DNA of 64,000 nt from Wagnerdoeblera intermedia (GCF_042647465.1 NZ_JBHRVN010000004.1), one strand, 5' to 3'; counted from the stretch's first letter, positions 1 to 8,483 are shown. Notes: a model not told the origin generated them from the letters alone. Program-made: numbers and translations.

Positions 1-10
1 GTGAGGCGGA

Positions 11-1324
11 TCAGACTTTGTTTTTGCCCAGAGCCAGCACGCAGAGAAGCGTGATCACGGCAGAGGCAAGCAGGTAGTAGCCAACATGCGCCATGCCGTA
101 ATTCGCCTGCAGCCATGTGGCGGCATAGGGGGCAAGCGAGGCGCCGAAGATGCCTGCGAAGTTAAAGGTCATCGAGGAGCCGGTGTAGCGCACCGAGGCC
201 GGGAAGGGGGCCGCGAGGGTGGCGCCGATCACCCCATAGGTCAGGCCCATCAGGAACATGCCGATGGTGACGAAGGGGTAGATGTTCAGCGCGCCATCCG
301 TGCCCGGCGTCATCAGCGGCGCAAGCGCAAAGGAGAAGAGGCCGATGGCGGCGGTCACGGCGATCAGGAAGGCATAGCGGCCGGTTTTGTCAGCGACTTT
401 TCCGGCGAGGATGATGCCGATCCCGAAGATCACCGAGCCGAAGATCTGCACGAGAAGCGCGTCTTTGAAGGGGATGCCCACAACTTTGACGTTATAAGAC
501 AGAAGCCATGCGGTGCAGATGTAGAAGAGCACAAAGGTGACCAGGGCGGCAAAGGTGCCGAGGAAGAGGGTCATCTTGTATTTGCTGAAAACTTCCGCTG
601 CCGGGACCTTCACGCGCTCTTTTTTCTTCAGGGCATCCGCAAATTCCGGGGTCTCTGTGATGGAGAGGCGGACCCAGAGGCCAAGGCCGATCAGCAGGAT
701 CGAGGCAAGGAAGGGCAGGCGCCAGCCCCAGGAGAGGAAAGCCTCTTCGTCGATGACGTGCAGCAGGATCCAGAAGAAGCCCGACGACAGGAACAGGCCC
801 ACCGGCGCGCCGAGTTGCGGGAACATGCCATACCAGGAGCGTTTGCCCTCAGGCGCGTTTTCGGTGGCAAGGAGCACTGCCCCGCCCCATTCGCCGCCCA
901 GACCGAAGCCCTGACCAAAGCGGCAGAGTGCCAGCAGCAGCGGGGCTGCCACGCCGATCTGTTCATAGGTCGGCAGCAGGCCGATGATGATCGTGGAGAT
1001 GCCCATGGTGAGGAGTGCGGCCACCAGGGTGGCCTTGCGACCCACGCGGTCACCGAAGTGGCCAAAGACCAGCGCGCCGAAGGGGCGGGCGAAGAAGGCG
1101 ATCGAGAAGGTTGCGAAGCTTGCAAGCAGCGCGGTCATCGGGTCGCTTCCGGGGAAGAAGAGCACCGGGAAGACCAGAACGGCTGCCGTGGCATAGGCGT
1201 AGAAGTCGAAAAATTCGATCGTGGTGCCGATCAGCGAGGCTGAGAGCACCTGAGCGGGGGAGTTTTTCCGCGGCGCTGCCTTTTGGGCACCGGCGGGAGA
1301 GCTTTGAGAAGACACTTTGGTCAC
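11..1324 (-). CDS. MFS transporter, metabolite:H+ symporter (MHS) type
   Basis: Inner-membrane proton symporter of the MHS branch of the major facilitator superfamily, related to ShiA/KgtP/ProP. It should import a small organic acid or betaine-like solute; the substrate cannot be read from the sequence. The 437-residue length and about 12 hydrophobic segments fit the family. The MFS loop signature GHFGDRVGRK is at residues 88-97, and an IEFFDFYAY stretch near residue 36 is typical of MHS members. The start is a GTG with no clear Shine-Dalgarno sequence. The gene appears monocistronic, downstream of ilvC on the same strand but beyond a hairpin. A 14-bp direct repeat overlaps and precedes the start, suggesting repressor control. 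Family call is firm; substrate is unknown. Confidence 0.85.
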   Translation of the reverse strand: MTKVSSQSSPAGAQKAAPRKNSPAQVLSASLIGTTIEFFDFYAYATAAVLVFPVLFFPGSDPMTALLASFATFSIAFFARPFGALVFGHFGDRVGRKATLVAALLTMGISTIIIGLLPTYEQIGVAAPLLLALCRFGQGFGLGGEWGGAVLLATENAPEGKRSWYGMFPQLGAPVGLFLSSGFFWILLHVIDEEAFLSWGWRLPFLASILLIGLGLWVRLSITETPEFADALKKKERVKVPAAEVFSKYKMTLFLGTFAALVTFVLFYICTAWLLSYNVKVVGIPFKDALLVQIFGSVIFGIGIILAGKVADKTGRYAFLIAVTAAIGLFSFALAPLMTPGTDGALNIYPFVTIGMFLMGLTYGVIGATLAAPFPASVRYTGSSMTFNFAGIFGASLAPYAATWLQANYGMAHVGYYLLASAVITLLCVLALGKNKV

Positions 1325-1386
1325 CGGGTAATTTTATTTCGTTATGGCTTCAGTTTTTGAAATTGAAGCGCCTGGTGACCGGGTAA
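1318..1386 (-). promoter_or_regulatory. Direct repeat flanking the MHS transporter promoter (possible operator)
   Basis: TGGTCACCGGGTAA (1318-1331, overlapping the GTG start) and TGGTGACCGGGTAA (1373-1386) differ at one base and start 55 bp apart, about five helical turns. Each contains the palindromic core GGTNACC, and the second is followed by another GGTAACC. The position suits a repressor. GntR-type regulators often use TGGT/ACC words, but no regulator gene is adjacent, so the assignment is inference. Confidence 0.4.
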
Positions 1387-1469
1387 CCGTCGGGGCAAAG
1401 GGTTGAAAGATGAAAGAATGTCGCGGGCGTCAGATATGCAGTAGTTGCATGGCTTGTGCTTAAAATGCA

Positions 1470-1497
1470 AACCGGGCGGGGAGTTCCCCGCCCGGTT
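1470..1497 (-). terminator. Rho-independent terminator of ilvC
   Basis: A perfect 13-bp GC-rich inverted repeat (AACCGGGCGGGGA / TCCCCGCCCGGTT) with a 2-base spacer lies 25 bp beyond the ilvC stop. On the minus strand it is followed by a T-rich stretch (TTTGCATTTT). It separates ilvC from the downstream transporter gene. Confidence 0.7.
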
Positions 1498-1521
1498 CCT
1501 GTGCAGATTGAAAAGCCGCGA

Positions 1522-2544
1522 TCAGTTGCGGGCTTTGTCGACCATTTTGCCTTTGGAGATCCAGGGCATCATTTCGCGCAGTTTCGCACCGGTCTGTTCG
1601 ATCAGATGCTCGTCGTTGGCGCGGCGCGAGGCTTTGATGGTCGGCTGGCCGACAGCGTTCTCGAGCATGAAGTCGCGGACGAATTTGCCCTGCTGGATGT
1701 CCGTGAGGACTTCTTTCATGCGGGCTTTGGTCTCTTCGTACTTCAGAATGCGCGGGCCGGTAACATATTGGCCGTATTCTGCGGTGTTCGAGATCGAGTA
1801 GTCCATGTTGGCGATGCCGCCTTCATAGATCAGGTCGACGATCAGTTTCACTTCGTGCAGGCACTCGAAATAGGCCATTTCCGGAGCGTAGCCGGCTTCG
1901 ACCAGGGTTTCAAAGCCGCAGCGGATCAGTTCAACCAGACCGCCGCAGAGAACAGCCTGCTCACCGAAGAGGTCGGTTTCGCATTCTTCGCGGAAGTTGG
2001 TCTCGATGATGCCCGAGCGGCCGCCGCCGATGGCGGAGCAGTAGGACAGACCGATTTCCAGCGCTTTGCCGGTTGCGTCCTGGTGAACAGCCACGAGGCA
2101 GGGCACGCCGCCGCCTTTGGTGTATTCGCCGCGCACGGTGTGGCCCGGGCCTTTCGGAGCCATCATGATGACGTCAACGCCGGCTTTCGGCTCGATCAGG
2201 CCGAAGTGCACGTTCAGGCCGTGCGCGAAAGCGATTGCCGAGCCTTCGCGCAGGTTGTCGTGGACGTATTTCTTGTAGGTGTCAGCCTGCAGCTCGTCAG
2301 GCATGGTGAACATGATGACGTCGCACCAGGCAGCCGCTTCGGCGATGCCCATGACTTTCAGGCCTTCTGCTTCGGCTTTCTTTGCCGAGGCCGAACCTTC
2401 GCGCAGAGCGACGACGAGGTTTTTTGCACCCGAATCGCGCAGGTTCAGCGCATGGGCGTGGCCCTGCGAGCCGTAGCCGAGGATGGCCACTTTTTTGTCT
2501 TTGATCAGGTTCACATCGCAATCGCGATCGTAATAAACGCGCAT
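1522..2544 (-). CDS. ilvC: Ketol-acid reductoisomerase (NADP+)
   Basis: Second common enzyme of valine, leucine and isoleucine synthesis. It converts 2-acetolactate or 2-aceto-2-hydroxybutyrate to the 2,3-dihydroxy acid using NADPH and Mg2+ in the cytoplasm. The 340-residue length is that of the short class I form. The N-terminal Rossmann domain carries GYGSQG at residues 23-28. The C-terminal helical domain holds the metal-binding acidic residues (ETDLFGEQ, then the ECLHEVKL segment). No frameshift or unusual insertion is seen. The gene stands apart from ilvBH (not in this window) and is divergent from two Lrp/AsnC regulators. Lrp-family proteins commonly control branched-chain genes, so local regulation is plausible but inferred. 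Confidence 0.97.
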   Translation of the reverse strand: MRVYYDRDCDVNLIKDKKVAILGYGSQGHAHALNLRDSGAKNLVVALREGSASAKKAEAEGLKVMGIAEAAAWCDVIMFTMPDELQADTYKKYVHDNLREGSAIAFAHGLNVHFGLIEPKAGVDVIMMAPKGPGHTVRGEYTKGGGVPCLVAVHQDATGKALEIGLSYCSAIGGGRSGIIETNFREECETDLFGEQAVLCGGLVELIRCGFETLVEAGYAPEMAYFECLHEVKLIVDLIYEGGIANMDYSISNTAEYGQYVTGPRILKYEETKARMKEVLTDIQQGKFVRDFMLENAVGQPTIKASRRANDEHLIEQTGAKLREMMPWISKGKMVDKARN

Positions 2545-2602
2545 ATCCGCATCCTTTCCGGGTCTGTTGCGGCTAATTTAACGGCATTTCCCGAAAGGTG
2601 AT

Positions 2603-2624
2603 CGCAAACTTCGCAAAGATTGCG
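2603..2624. promoter_or_regulatory. Inverted/direct CGCAA motif between ilvC and the Lrp gene
   Basis: The divergent promoter region holds TCGCAAA and TTCGCAAAG as a close direct repeat, with the first also forming an inverted pair CGCAA...TTGCG. Downstream is an AT-rich stretch before the regulator's ATG at 2667. It could be an autoregulatory Lrp/AsnC site serving both ilvC and the regulator. This rests on position and symmetry only. Confidence 0.25.
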
Positions 2625-2666
2625 GCTGTGATGGATTATTTATTCTTTTTTTGATATTTTGTTGAG

Positions 2667-3131
2667 ATGACTATTCAGATCGATGACACGGACCGCAGGA
2701 TTCTACGCCAGTTGCTGGCGGATCCTGAGATGACCACGGCCGATCTTGCGGCTCGGGCCGGGGTGACCACGGCGACCTGCTGGCGCAGGCTGGACCGGCT
2801 GCGGGCGGCCGGCGTCGTGGGGGTGCCGCGTGCGGTGATCGACTGGCGCGCCATGGGCTATGAGGTCGAGGTGTCCCTGCGCTTTAACCTCGATAAGACC
2901 CATCCGCGGGCTTTTGATGAGTTCATCGACGCTGCGCGGCTGGTGCCGGAAGTGGTGCGGATCGAGACCTTTCTGGGGCGTGTTGATCTGCGGCTGAACG
3001 TGATTGCCCGCGATATGGCGCATTATGCCGAAGTCTATCGCAGCCGGATCCTCAGCCTGCCGCATATCTCGGATATTGAGGCGCTGATGCTGGTTGCGAC
3101 GCTGAAGGATGAGACGGCGTTGCCAATCTGA
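2667..3131 (+). CDS. Lrp/AsnC family transcriptional regulator (first of a pair)
   Basis: DNA-binding regulator of the leucine-responsive/AsnC family, 154 residues. The N-terminal winged helix-turn-helix covers roughly residues 5-60 (IDDTDRRILRQLLADP, then a recognition helix around TTATCWRRLDRL). The C-terminal RAM/AsnC ligand-sensing domain follows from about residue 70. Such proteins form dimers and octamers whose DNA binding is tuned by amino acids. It is divergent from ilvC and 33 bp upstream of a second Lrp-type gene on the same strand, so the two may be co-transcribed and could form mixed oligomers. The effector amino acid cannot be told from sequence. Confidence 0.9.
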   Translation: MTIQIDDTDRRILRQLLADPEMTTADLAARAGVTTATCWRRLDRLRAAGVVGVPRAVIDWRAMGYEVEVSLRFNLDKTHPRAFDEFIDAARLVPEVVRIETFLGRVDLRLNVIARDMAHYAEVYRSRILSLPHISDIEALMLVATLKDETALPI

Positions 3132-3164
3132 CGCCGCGTTCGGGGCCGGGGAAAGGGCGAAGAG

Positions 3165-3623
3165 ATGACGGATCTGGATGAGATCGACCGGGCCTTGCTG
3201 GCAATGCTGGCGCGGGACGCCACGACGGCGGCGGGTGCGATGGGGAAAGCCCTGGGGATCAGCCAGCCCGCGGCCTGGCGGCGTATCCGGCGGCTGGAAG
3301 AGGCCGGTGTGATCCGCGGGCGGCGGCTGGATGTCGACCGCGCGGCGCTTGGCTTTGGGGTGACGGTCTTTCTGGGCGTCAAGCTGGCCACCAAGGGGCG
3401 CGTCAGCATTGAAGATTTTGAGCGCGCGGTGAAGGCCATTCCTGAGGTTCAGGTGGTCCAGCATGTGCTGGGGCTCTTTGATTATCGCCTGCGTGTGGTC
3501 GCCCGGGATATTGCTGATTTTGAACGGGTTTTGCGCCGCCGCATCATGACGCTGCCCGGGGTGGGGCAGGTTGAGGCCAATGTGCTTTTGTCGGAAGAGG
3601 AGCGCCCCGGCCCGATCGGCTGA
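3165..3623 (+). CDS. Lrp/AsnC family transcriptional regulator (second of a pair)
   Basis: A second Lrp/AsnC-type regulator of 152 residues with the same architecture as its neighbour: N-terminal HTH (LDEIDRALLAMLARDA, then SQPAAWRRIRRLEEAG) and C-terminal RAM domain. An upstream GGGGAAAGGGCGAAGAG stretch provides a ribosome binding site for the ATG at 3165. The sequence is clearly diverged from the first copy, so this is an old paralogous pair and not a recent duplication. Tandem Lrp pairs occur in alphaproteobacteria. The targets are unknown; ilvC is the nearest metabolic gene. Confidence 0.9.
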   Translation: MTDLDEIDRALLAMLARDATTAAGAMGKALGISQPAAWRRIRRLEEAGVIRGRRLDVDRAALGFGVTVFLGVKLATKGRVSIEDFERAVKAIPEVQVVQHVLGLFDYRLRVVARDIADFERVLRRRIMTLPGVGQVEANVLLSEEERPGPIG

Positions 3624-3641
3624 GGCCGCCCCGTTCTGCCT

Positions 3642-3956
3642 TCAGGGCGTTGCGACGCCGCGCAGAGAGGCCGCTTCCTGACGGGCCTGGCGCAGCCCGT
3701 CCATCGCGGCGCGCAGTTCGGCTTCGGTCTGAGCGATGCGGTTGGCGAGTTCTGCCTCGCGCTCCTGCAGATAAAGAATGGCCTCGTCGCGGGTTTCTTC
3801 GGCTTCATGCAGCGCCTGGGCCAGGCGTTCCAGCTCTCCGGTCTCTTCGCCCGGCACGCGGGTAAAGCGCTGCATCAGCCAATAGGCGAACCAGCCCAGC
3901 GCGAAGGAGACGAAAAGAATGACGGCCATCCCGATAATCAGCTCGGTGCGGTTCAT
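3642..3956 (-). CDS. Small single-span membrane protein with coiled coil
   Basis: A 104-residue protein of no assigned function. Residues about 7-28 form one strongly hydrophobic segment (LIIGMAVILFVSFALGWFAYWL). The rest is a charged, Glu/Ala/Arg-rich helix of some 60 residues with heptad character, probably a cytoplasmic or periplasmic coiled coil. It lies 11 bp downstream of the large OmpA-family gene on the same strand, so the two are probably co-transcribed and may act together at the envelope. It ends 18 bp from the convergent Lrp gene. Existence is supported by reading frame, start and operon position; function is unknown. Confidence 0.7.
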   Translation of the reverse strand: MNRTELIIGMAVILFVSFALGWFAYWLMQRFTRVPGEETGELERLAQALHEAEETRDEAILYLQEREAELANRIAQTEAELRAAMDGLRQARQEAASLRGVATP

Positions 3957-3967
3957 CTGGGCTCTCC

Positions 3968-6193
3968 TTATATGCGCGGGCGCGGGCGCAGGTTTTCCAC
4001 GTCAGGGTGCGGCGTCCAGAGGCCATCGTCAACCGCTTCAGGGGCAGTTTCGGTGCCGGCTTCAGGGGCGGCCCCGGTACCGGTCTCCGTGTCAGCCTCC
4101 CTGTCAGCCTCAGGGGCGGGATCCGCCGGATCTTCCGAAGCGGCCTCCGAGGCAGGCTGGGTCGCTGGCTCTGTTTCCGGCTCAGCCGGGGGCGCGGGGG
4201 CAGGGACCTCTTCCGTAGGGGGGAGTTCGCCGTCGCTGCCGACTTCCAGATCCCCGGCCTCGCCCATCGGCTCTTCGCCCTCGGGGATCAGCTCTGCATC
4301 TTCATCGCCGGTGGTGGCATCGGGCAGGGCCTCGCCGTCGTCTTCCGGTTCAATCTCACGCAGCAGATCGCGCAGACTGGGGCGGGTCTCAATTTCATTG
4401 AGCAGCTTCACCGCGATGCGGCGGTTGGCATCGCGGCCTGCTTCGGTCCCATTGTCGGCCAGGGGCTGCGACGCGCCATAGCCGCGTGCGCTCATCTCGC
4501 TGACATCGGTCCCAAGCTCGGCAAGTTTTTGCAAAACCGCATCGGCGCGTTCCTGCGACAGCGCCAGATTGCTTTCGGCGCGGCCCTGGGAATCGGTGTG
4601 ACCGCCGATCTCAAGCTGCACCTCGCGGCAGTCTTTCAGGGCAGCGGCCAGATCTTCGACGATTTTCAGCGAATCGCCTTCCAGCGTCTTAGAGCCGGGG
4701 GCGAATTTGATCTGACGGGCACCGAGGATGGTTTCGGCAAACTTCAGGCAGTCATGGGCTGAGGGCAGACCCCTGGTTGGGTCAAGGCGTTCGTTATAGG
4801 TGACATCGACCCGGAACTCGGCCCCCTGGCCAAGGCGGTTTGACAAAAGCCGCGAGATTTCGGCCCTTGCGCCCTGGTTTCCCGTCTCGCCCTTCACGGC
4901 GACAAGCTCCGGCTCAACCAGAAGCCCGCCACTGTTCAGTTCTGAAAGCGCTGCAAGCCCGGCCAGGACCCGCAGCCCCCATCCGTGAGGCAGAGTGTCT
5001 TCCTGGCGGGTGGCAATATAGACGTTTTCGGCCCCGAACCGCGCACGGGCAAAGGCTTCAACCACGGTTTTCATCCGGTCATCCGCAAGGCGCCCGCGCA
5101 GTTGCACCTTACCCTCCGCCGTCAGGACGCCGGTGAACTGGGCCGGGCCTTCGGCGCGCTGCTCTCGCGGGGTCAGGGTGGCCTTCAGGGAGAAGACATC
5201 CGGCAGCGCAGTGGTCAGTTCACCGACAACGCGGTCAAATTCGCTCTGCAACACGCTGCTGTCCGCGATCAGCGTCAGGTCGACGTCCGACATGGTGATT
5301 GAGCCCGCGCCCAGCTTTGCCAGGGCCGCGATGGACTGCACCGCCGCATCCGCCCAGCGGGGCGAAGGGGTGCCAAGACCGATCACGCAGCCGGGGCTGC
5401 CTTCGATCCCGGCCTGACGCGCAGCGCTCAGAATACGGGCGCGCGCGCGTTCAGAATCGGCGGCGCAGGCATCAAAACGTGCGGCGCCCTCTTCGATCAC
5501 GAAGCGCAGGGTGAAGGGGGTGATCACGGGGCGGGGGGCGGAAATCTCGGTGACGATATTCAGGCCCCGGGGACGGACGCGGTTCAGCGCCCGCTCAAAC
5601 CCGGCTTTCTGATCGGGGCTGTCGGCAATGGCGGTGATTTTCACCTGGGTGGCCGAGATCGAAATCTTAGAGCGCGGCAGGGTCTTGAGGGCCTCAAAGC
5701 CGAAGGTGATCGCCTGATCCCAGCCCTCGGGGGCGGGGAAATCGGCGGTTTCGATCATATTGGTCAGCTCCTGCCCGCTCAGCCCGTCGGCGGCGGTCAC
5801 GAAGTCCTCCCCCTCCCAGGCGGCGGGCACGAGGCCGATGATTGAAACGCCATCGTCGTTGCGCAGCAGCTCCAGCGAGAAATGCGGCGCGGTCAGCGCC
5901 CGGGCCGGCGTCACTTCCATCCGGTCGATCACCCGGCTGGCGCCGACGGTATCCGCGACCACCTTGGCGGCGCGAAAGCGCATCGCCTCCGTCGGGGCGG
6001 TGCCGGTGAGCGTGACCAGAAGCCCGTCAGCAGAGGCTTCGACCCAGTCAAAACCTGCGTTGTTCAATGCGCGCTGCGAATGCCGCTCAGAGCGGCTTTC
6101 CAAAGCACCGCCCACAAACGTCGCCATCACCAGCGAAAATGCGGCGGCGAAGAGAAAGGCGGCGAGGGTCAGTAAAACTTTGCGGCGCTGCAT
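3968..6193 (-). CDS. Large OmpA-family envelope protein with BON-like repeats and acidic tail
   Basis: A 741-residue envelope protein. The N-terminus is a signal/anchor helix (about residues 7-28). It is followed by several BON-like alpha/beta modules (first at about 43-95), which usually bind lipid or peptidoglycan-associated partners. An OmpA C-terminal peptidoglycan-binding domain spans about residues 490-610 and contains GGHTDSQG and NLALSQERADAVL. The final 120 residues are a low-complexity Glu/Pro/Ala/Asp-rich acidic tail, unusual in OmpA proteins. There is no beta-barrel region, so it is probably a tethered periplasmic or inner-membrane-anchored peptidoglycan-binding protein. It is likely transcribed with the downstream small membrane protein. 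Confidence 0.85.
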   Translation of the reverse strand: MQRRKVLLTLAAFLFAAAFSLVMATFVGGALESRSERHSQRALNNAGFDWVEASADGLLVTLTGTAPTEAMRFRAAKVVADTVGASRVIDRMEVTPARALTAPHFSLELLRNDDGVSIIGLVPAAWEGEDFVTAADGLSGQELTNMIETADFPAPEGWDQAITFGFEALKTLPRSKISISATQVKITAIADSPDQKAGFERALNRVRPRGLNIVTEISAPRPVITPFTLRFVIEEGAARFDACAADSERARARILSAARQAGIEGSPGCVIGLGTPSPRWADAAVQSIAALAKLGAGSITMSDVDLTLIADSSVLQSEFDRVVGELTTALPDVFSLKATLTPREQRAEGPAQFTGVLTAEGKVQLRGRLADDRMKTVVEAFARARFGAENVYIATRQEDTLPHGWGLRVLAGLAALSELNSGGLLVEPELVAVKGETGNQGARAEISRLLSNRLGQGAEFRVDVTYNERLDPTRGLPSAHDCLKFAETILGARQIKFAPGSKTLEGDSLKIVEDLAAALKDCREVQLEIGGHTDSQGRAESNLALSQERADAVLQKLAELGTDVSEMSARGYGASQPLADNGTEAGRDANRRIAVKLLNEIETRPSLRDLLREIEPEDDGEALPDATTGDEDAELIPEGEEPMGEAGDLEVGSDGELPPTEEVPAPAPPAEPETEPATQPASEAASEDPADPAPEADREADTETGTGAAPEAGTETAPEAVDDGLWTPHPDVENLRPRPRI

Positions 6194-6233
6194 CCGATGT
6201 TCCCGGCTTGGAAGACCTCTTGGTAGGGGGCGC

Positions 6234-7217
6234 TCAACCCGGGATCAATGCGGCCAGCGCCGCACCGGCAAGAAACAGCGCAAGAATCAGCCCCGCATCG
6301 CGGTTGGATTTAAAGAGCCTGAGGCAAAGGTCGGTATTTTCCGTTTCCAGCCGTGAAAGCTGCCAGGTGAGATGCCCGGCAAAGAGCCAGACCCCGGCCA
6401 GCGCCACCACAACGGCCGCAACCGATGCCCCGGCCGGGAGGAGCGCCAGCAGCACTGCGGCGCTGAGCAGCAGCACCGCCGCAATCTGGAACCCGAAGAG
6501 CCAGCGACCGGTGTTCTCCGCAAAGAGCCGCGCGGTGGATTTGACGCCGATCAGCGCGTCATCCTCTTTGTCCTGATGGGCATAGATGGTGTCATAAAAC
6601 AGCGTCCAGAAAATGCCCGCCACCCAAAGCAGCACCGCCGGCCAGCCGATGGAATTGTCATGCGCAGCCCAGGCCAGCAATGCGCCCCAGTTAAAGGCAA
6701 GGCCCAGAAACAGCTGCGGCCACCAGGTGAACCGCTTGGCGAAGGGATAGATCGCAACCAGTGCCAGTGAGCCGACCCCCAGCGCAATCGCCAGCGGTGG
6801 CAGCGTGATGAGCACCAGAAAGCCCAGAAGAGCCTGAGCCACCATCCAGACCACCGCCTGTTTCACGCTGACCTGTCCCGAAGGGATCGGACGCGAGCGG
6901 GTGCGCGCCACCTGGCCGTCGAAATTACGGTCGGTAATATCGTTCCAGGTGCAGCCAGCCCCCCGCATCACGAAGGCGCCGATCGTACATCCGGCCGCGA
7001 GCCAGAGATCCCAGAGAGTGGGTCGGCCTGCGGCAGCCGCCAGCGCAATCGCCCACCAGCAGGGCAGCAGCAAAAGCCAGGTTCCGATCGGGCGGTCGGC
7101 CCGCGAAAGACGCAGATAGGGACGCCAGGGCGCCGGGGCATAACGATCCACCCAGTTGTCGCTGGGGGCATCGGCAACGCGGCCTTCCGCCTCTGGCAAT
7201 TTCGCGGCTCCGGTCAT
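6234..7217 (-). CDS. ubiA: 4-hydroxybenzoate polyprenyltransferase
   Basis: Integral membrane prenyltransferase of ubiquinone synthesis. It attaches the polyprenyl side chain (decaprenyl in most Rhodobacteraceae) to 4-hydroxybenzoate. Both diagnostic aspartate-rich loops are present: NDITDRNFDGQVARTRSRP and, in the second half, YDTIYAHQDKEDD. Eight to nine hydrophobic segments are visible. The start is placed at the ATG at 7217 (product beginning MTGAAKLPE, 327 residues). An in-frame upstream start at 7253 would overlap the divergent rsmE gene, and family members begin near this point. The 12-bp divergent spacing from rsmE implies overlapping promoters. Confidence 0.93.
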   Translation of the reverse strand: MTGAAKLPEAEGRVADAPSDNWVDRYAPAPWRPYLRLSRADRPIGTWLLLLPCWWAIALAAAAGRPTLWDLWLAAGCTIGAFVMRGAGCTWNDITDRNFDGQVARTRSRPIPSGQVSVKQAVVWMVAQALLGFLVLITLPPLAIALGVGSLALVAIYPFAKRFTWWPQLFLGLAFNWGALLAWAAHDNSIGWPAVLLWVAGIFWTLFYDTIYAHQDKEDDALIGVKSTARLFAENTGRWLFGFQIAAVLLLSAAVLLALLPAGASVAAVVVALAGVWLFAGHLTWQLSRLETENTDLCLRLFKSNRDAGLILALFLAGAALAALIPG

Positions 7218-7229
7218 ACACCTGTCCTC

Positions 7230-7958
7230 ATGACACCCAAGGTCCGCCTCCATCTAGACCAGCCTCTCGCTCCGGGGCAACTGCTCGCGCCCGACCGCGA
7301 TCAGGCCAATTATCTTTTCGCGGTCATGCGGCTTGCGCCGGGCGACCGCATTCTGGCCTTCAATGGCCGCGACGGCGAATGGGTGGCCGAAGTCACCCAG
7401 GCCTCCAAACGCGGGGGCGCGCTGATCGTTGTTGAGCAGACCCGCCCCGTGCAGCTGCCGCCCGATCTGTGGCTTCTGTTTGCGCCGATCAAAAAGGCCC
7501 GCACCGATTTCATCGTCGAAAAAGCGACCGAGATGGGCGCGGCCCGGATCCTGCCGGTGCAGACGGATTTCACCAATTCCGAACGTCTGCGTCAGGACCG
7601 CCTGCAGGCGCACGCCCTGGAAGCCGCCGAGCAATGCGGCGGGACCTATGTGCCGGAAGTGGCTGATCTTCAGCCGCTCTCGAAACTCCTGGCCTCCTGG
7701 GATCCGTCGCGCCGCATCCTTTGGTGCGATGAGGCCCGCGTGGGCTCTGTGCACAGCCTTAAGGGGCTGGAGCGCGGGCCCTGGGCCATTCTGATCGGCC
7801 CGGAAGGCGGCTTCTCCCCGGCGGAACAGGCAAAGCTGGCCGCGCTTCCCTTTGTCACCCCCGTTTCGCTCGGGCCGCGCATCCTGCGGGCCGATACGGC
7901 TGCGGTCGCCGCGCTCAGCCTCTGGCAGGCTGAGCTTGGCGACTGGACCGGAGCGTAA
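7230..7958 (+). CDS. rsmE: 16S rRNA (uracil(1498)-N(3))-methyltransferase
   Basis: SPOUT-class methyltransferase that methylates N3 of U1498 in 16S rRNA near the decoding site, using S-adenosylmethionine. The 242-residue length is normal. An N-terminal PUA-like domain (about 1-70) precedes the knotted SPOUT domain, with the SAM-binding signatures LIGPEGGFSPAEQ and LGPRILRADTA near the C-terminus. It is the first gene of a rightward unit with a membrane protein 3 bp downstream and then gshA. It is divergent from ubiA with almost no spacer. No anomalies were seen. Confidence 0.93.
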   Translation: MTPKVRLHLDQPLAPGQLLAPDRDQANYLFAVMRLAPGDRILAFNGRDGEWVAEVTQASKRGGALIVVEQTRPVQLPPDLWLLFAPIKKARTDFIVEKATEMGAARILPVQTDFTNSERLRQDRLQAHALEAAEQCGGTYVPEVADLQPLSKLLASWDPSRRILWCDEARVGSVHSLKGLERGPWAILIGPEGGFSPAEQAKLAALPFVTPVSLGPRILRADTAAVAALSLWQAELGDWTGA

Positions 7959-7961
7959 GCC

Positions 7962-8483
7962 ATGATCCGCCCCGAGGCTCAGGCATTTCTGTCGCGCTGG
8001 TCCGGGGTGGGCGCGGCGCTTGCACTGGTGCTCTGCGGGTTGTGGATCGGCACACGGGGCGGCTGGCTGTTGGCGGGCTTTGGCATCGGTCTGGCGCTTC
8101 TGGGCGCCGTGCTGGCACGCGATGCCTTTCAGCGGCTGCGCTTTAGCGGCGAAGCCGATGGCCCCGGCGCGGTTGAGGTGCTGGAGGGCCAGATTGCCTG
8201 GTTCGGGCCTTCTGGCGGCGGCTTTCTGGCGCTTTCTGATCTCAGCCGCGTGGGGTTGAAGACGGAGGGCGGCCAGCGGGTCTGGCTTTTGTCAGATGAG
8301 GCCGGAAACCGCCTCAGCGTCCCTGTTGATGCCGCAGGCGCCGGACAGCTTTTCGGCGCGCTGACGGCACTTCCGGGGCTTGATGGCGCAAAGCTGATCT
8401 CTGCCCTCGCCTCAGAAGAGGATATTGTCGTTCTCTGGCTGGCCGAAAGCGCCATTCTGCTTCCCTTCCGGCCCCGTCTCTAA
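7962..8483 (+). CDS. Conserved membrane protein between rsmE and gshA
   Basis: A 173-residue protein with two adjacent N-terminal hydrophobic segments (about residues 16-32 and 35-50). A soluble beta-rich domain of about 120 residues follows, ending in LLPFRPRL. No enzymatic motif is visible. It starts 3 bp after the rsmE stop, so it is translationally coupled, and lies 76 bp before gshA. I recall the same slot being occupied by a similar protein in other Rhodobacteraceae, but that is memory and not a search. The function is unknown; the C-terminal part could be a small PH-like domain. Confidence 0.75.
   Translation: MIRPEAQAFLSRWSGVGAALALVLCGLWIGTRGGWLLAGFGIGLALLGAVLARDAFQRLRFSGEADGPGAVEVLEGQIAWFGPSGGGFLALSDLSRVGLKTEGGQRVWLLSDEAGNRLSVPVDAAGAGQLFGALTALPGLDGAKLISALASEEDIVVLWLAESAILLPFRPRL

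Noticed and set aside
1456..2601. Long plus-strand frame opposite ilvC
   Set aside because: Shadow of ilvC; no ribosome site and no domain.
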